From positions 1 to 6,476 of the forward strand of contig JAKAJY010000039.1 in NCBI GenBank assembly GCA_021824845.1: a DNA stretch of 6,476 nucleotides. Direction: 5' to 3'. The position numbers and the translations under genes are program-made. Of the stretch, positions 5,749-6,476 are shown piece after piece. A model generated the notes under the pieces. It saw only the letters and a list, made by a program, of their open reading frames with translations, was not told the DNA's origin and did not search any database. This DNA comes from an archaeon. GTDB taxonomy: Archaea; Thermoproteota; Nitrososphaeria; Nitrososphaerales; Nitrosopumilaceae. Position 1 is the first letter of the stretch, and every line of letters begins with the position of its first letter.

Positions 5749-6387
5749 TTGCCTTCTTTGGAGATAATTTCACAAGATAAAAATCGCATGTCAGTAAAAC
5801 TAAAGGGCGTTGCATTACAATATGCAAACGCGCTAAGAAGAATATGCCTAAACGGCGTTCCAGTCTTTGCCATAGATACCGTAGATATGATTGAAAACTC
5901 ATCTGTGATGTCAGACGAGGGTATCTCACACAGATTGGGCCTAATTCCACTAAAGACAGACCTTAAACGATTCTCAGAGCCACATCTTTGCTCTTGCAAA
6001 AGCCAAGCAGGCTGCTCAAATTGTAGAGTGATGCTGGTAATTGATTCAGGCAATACCGAAACTACTCGTACGGTTACATCATCTGAGCTAAGCTCTGAGG
6101 ACCAAACAGTAAAGCCAGTTTCCGATAAAATTCCAATTGTTCAGCTAGCCCCAGGCCAAAAGATAAAACTTGAGGCATATGCAAGACTTGGACGCGGATC
6201 AACACATGCCAAGTGGAACTCGGCAAACATCGCAGTTCTGACACACACCGACAAAGAGGGCGAATATGTCCTAACTGTAGAAACAACAGGCGCACTTAGC
6301 CCAGAGCAAATAATCACAGCAGGTGTTGATGAGCTTGCTCAAAGACTGGAAGAGTTTAAAGAAGTAATTACAGAGCTAAAAGCCTAA
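5749..6387 (+). CDS. rpoD: DNA-directed RNA polymerase subunit D (Rpo3)
   Basis: Rpo3 is the archaeal counterpart of bacterial alpha and eukaryotic RPB3; it pairs with Rpo11 to start RNA polymerase assembly. The 212 residues show the alpha motif YANALRRICLNGVPVFAID (25-43), the insert domain with four cysteines C81-x-C83-x5-C89-x2-C92 (a likely metal site), GRGSTHAKWNSA (148-159), and the C-terminal dimerisation segment with GALSPEQIITAGVDELAQRL (181-200). It lacks the ferredoxin-like Fe-S domain carried by some archaeal D subunits, which would fall after about residue 163. The start is TTG directly after an in-frame TAA (5746-5748), so no longer form is possible. The first ATG (5788) would delete the first strand, and the TATA spacing favours 5749. 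A later TTG at 5758 cannot be excluded. It heads a rightward unit followed by a probable rpl18e. Confidence 0.96.
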   Translation: MPSLEIISQDKNRMSVKLKGVALQYANALRRICLNGVPVFAIDTVDMIENSSVMSDEGISHRLGLIPLKTDLKRFSEPHLCSCKSQAGCSNCRVMLVIDSGNTETTRTVTSSELSSEDQTVKPVSDKIPIVQLAPGQKIKLEAYARLGRGSTHAKWNSANIAVLTHTDKEGEYVLTVETTGALSPEQIITAGVDELAQRLEEFKEVITELKA

Positions 6388-6395
6388 TCATAACA

Positions 6396-6403
6396 TTATA
6401 TTT
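6396..6403 (+). promoter_or_regulatory. TATA-like element for the gene starting at 6426
   Basis: The + strand reads TTATATTT in the 38 bp gap after rpoD, centred about 26 nt before the ATG. This is the leaderless spacing again, and there is no Shine-Dalgarno sequence before the ATG. The ribosomal protein gene may therefore have its own promoter besides read-through from rpoD. Confidence 0.5.
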
Positions 6404-6425
6404 GGGTTCCAAAAGCGCAATATCT

Positions 6426-6476
6426 ATGACCAATCAGCTAGTGTTAAGCATGGTAAAGGAGCTAAAGACAGCATCC
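6426..6476 (+). CDS. rpl18e: Probable 50S ribosomal protein L18e, first 17 codons only
   Basis: An open frame from ATG at 6426 reaches the window edge with 17 codons (MTNQLVLSMVKELKTAS). The short helix with SMVKELKTAS resembles the N-terminal helix of archaeal L18e, and in archaea L18e commonly follows rpoD, ahead of L13 and S9. The name rests mainly on that gene order; the fragment is too short to prove the family. The 38 bp gap before it holds a TATA-like element at the right spacing. Confidence 0.55.
   Translation, partial: MTNQLVLSMVKELKTAS

Noticed and set aside
5745..6053. Minus-strand open frames opposite rpoD
   Set aside because: rpoD is unambiguous by motifs, and the antisense frames show no family resemblance.

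Overview
The window is archaeal and looks like a Nitrososphaerota (Thaumarchaeota) chromosome. The gene content is archaeal information processing: an exosome core, SBDS, KEOPS Pcc1, prefoldin beta, L37Ae, an RNA polymerase D subunit and a short XPF nuclease. Start codons are preceded by archaeal TATA elements at the spacing expected of leaderless transcripts. By eye the base composition is moderate, richer in G+C than typical Nitrosopumilus, so a Nitrosotenuis-like lineage is possible; that is a guess from general knowledge, not a measurement.

Layout. The left edge holds the 3' part of a rightward nob1 gene (16S rRNA 3'-end endonuclease). It meets, tail to tail and with a 24 bp overlap, the last gene of a nine-gene leftward cluster that fills bases 440-5656. 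In transcription order the cluster is SBDS, rrp4, rrp41, rrp42, rpl37ae, pcc1, prefoldin beta, a short XPF-type nuclease and a two-domain rhodanese. Junctions are tight: a 1 nt overlap, a 2 nt gap, a 4 nt overlap, direct abutment, a 17 nt overlap, gaps of 22 and 25 nt, and a 3 nt gap. This is a version of the archaeal exosome superoperon. A 92 bp divergent promoter region (5657-5748) separates it from a rightward rpoD (Rpo3) gene, followed by the first 17 codons of what is probably rpl18e.

How the genes fit together. Rrp41/Rrp42 form the hexameric exosome ring and Rrp4 its RNA-binding cap. SBDS and L37Ae belong to large-subunit maturation and structure, and Nob1 to small-subunit maturation. 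Pcc1 is the dimerising subunit of the tRNA t6A (KEOPS) complex, prefoldin beta is a chaperone subunit, and Rpo3 is a platform subunit of RNA polymerase. The XPF nuclease and the rhodanese are the least expected members. TATA-like elements before prefoldin beta and before XPF suggest that the distal genes can be transcribed apart from the exosome genes.

I see no mobile element, CRISPR array, tRNA or rRNA. Most of the window is conserved core machinery, so I do not claim a new system. The points most worth a second look are the internal leaderless promoters, a near-identical 14 nt element before the rrp4 and rrp42 starts, a 16-codon in-frame leader ORF ending directly at the TTG start of rpoD, and the XPF-rhodanese pair at the end of the superoperon.
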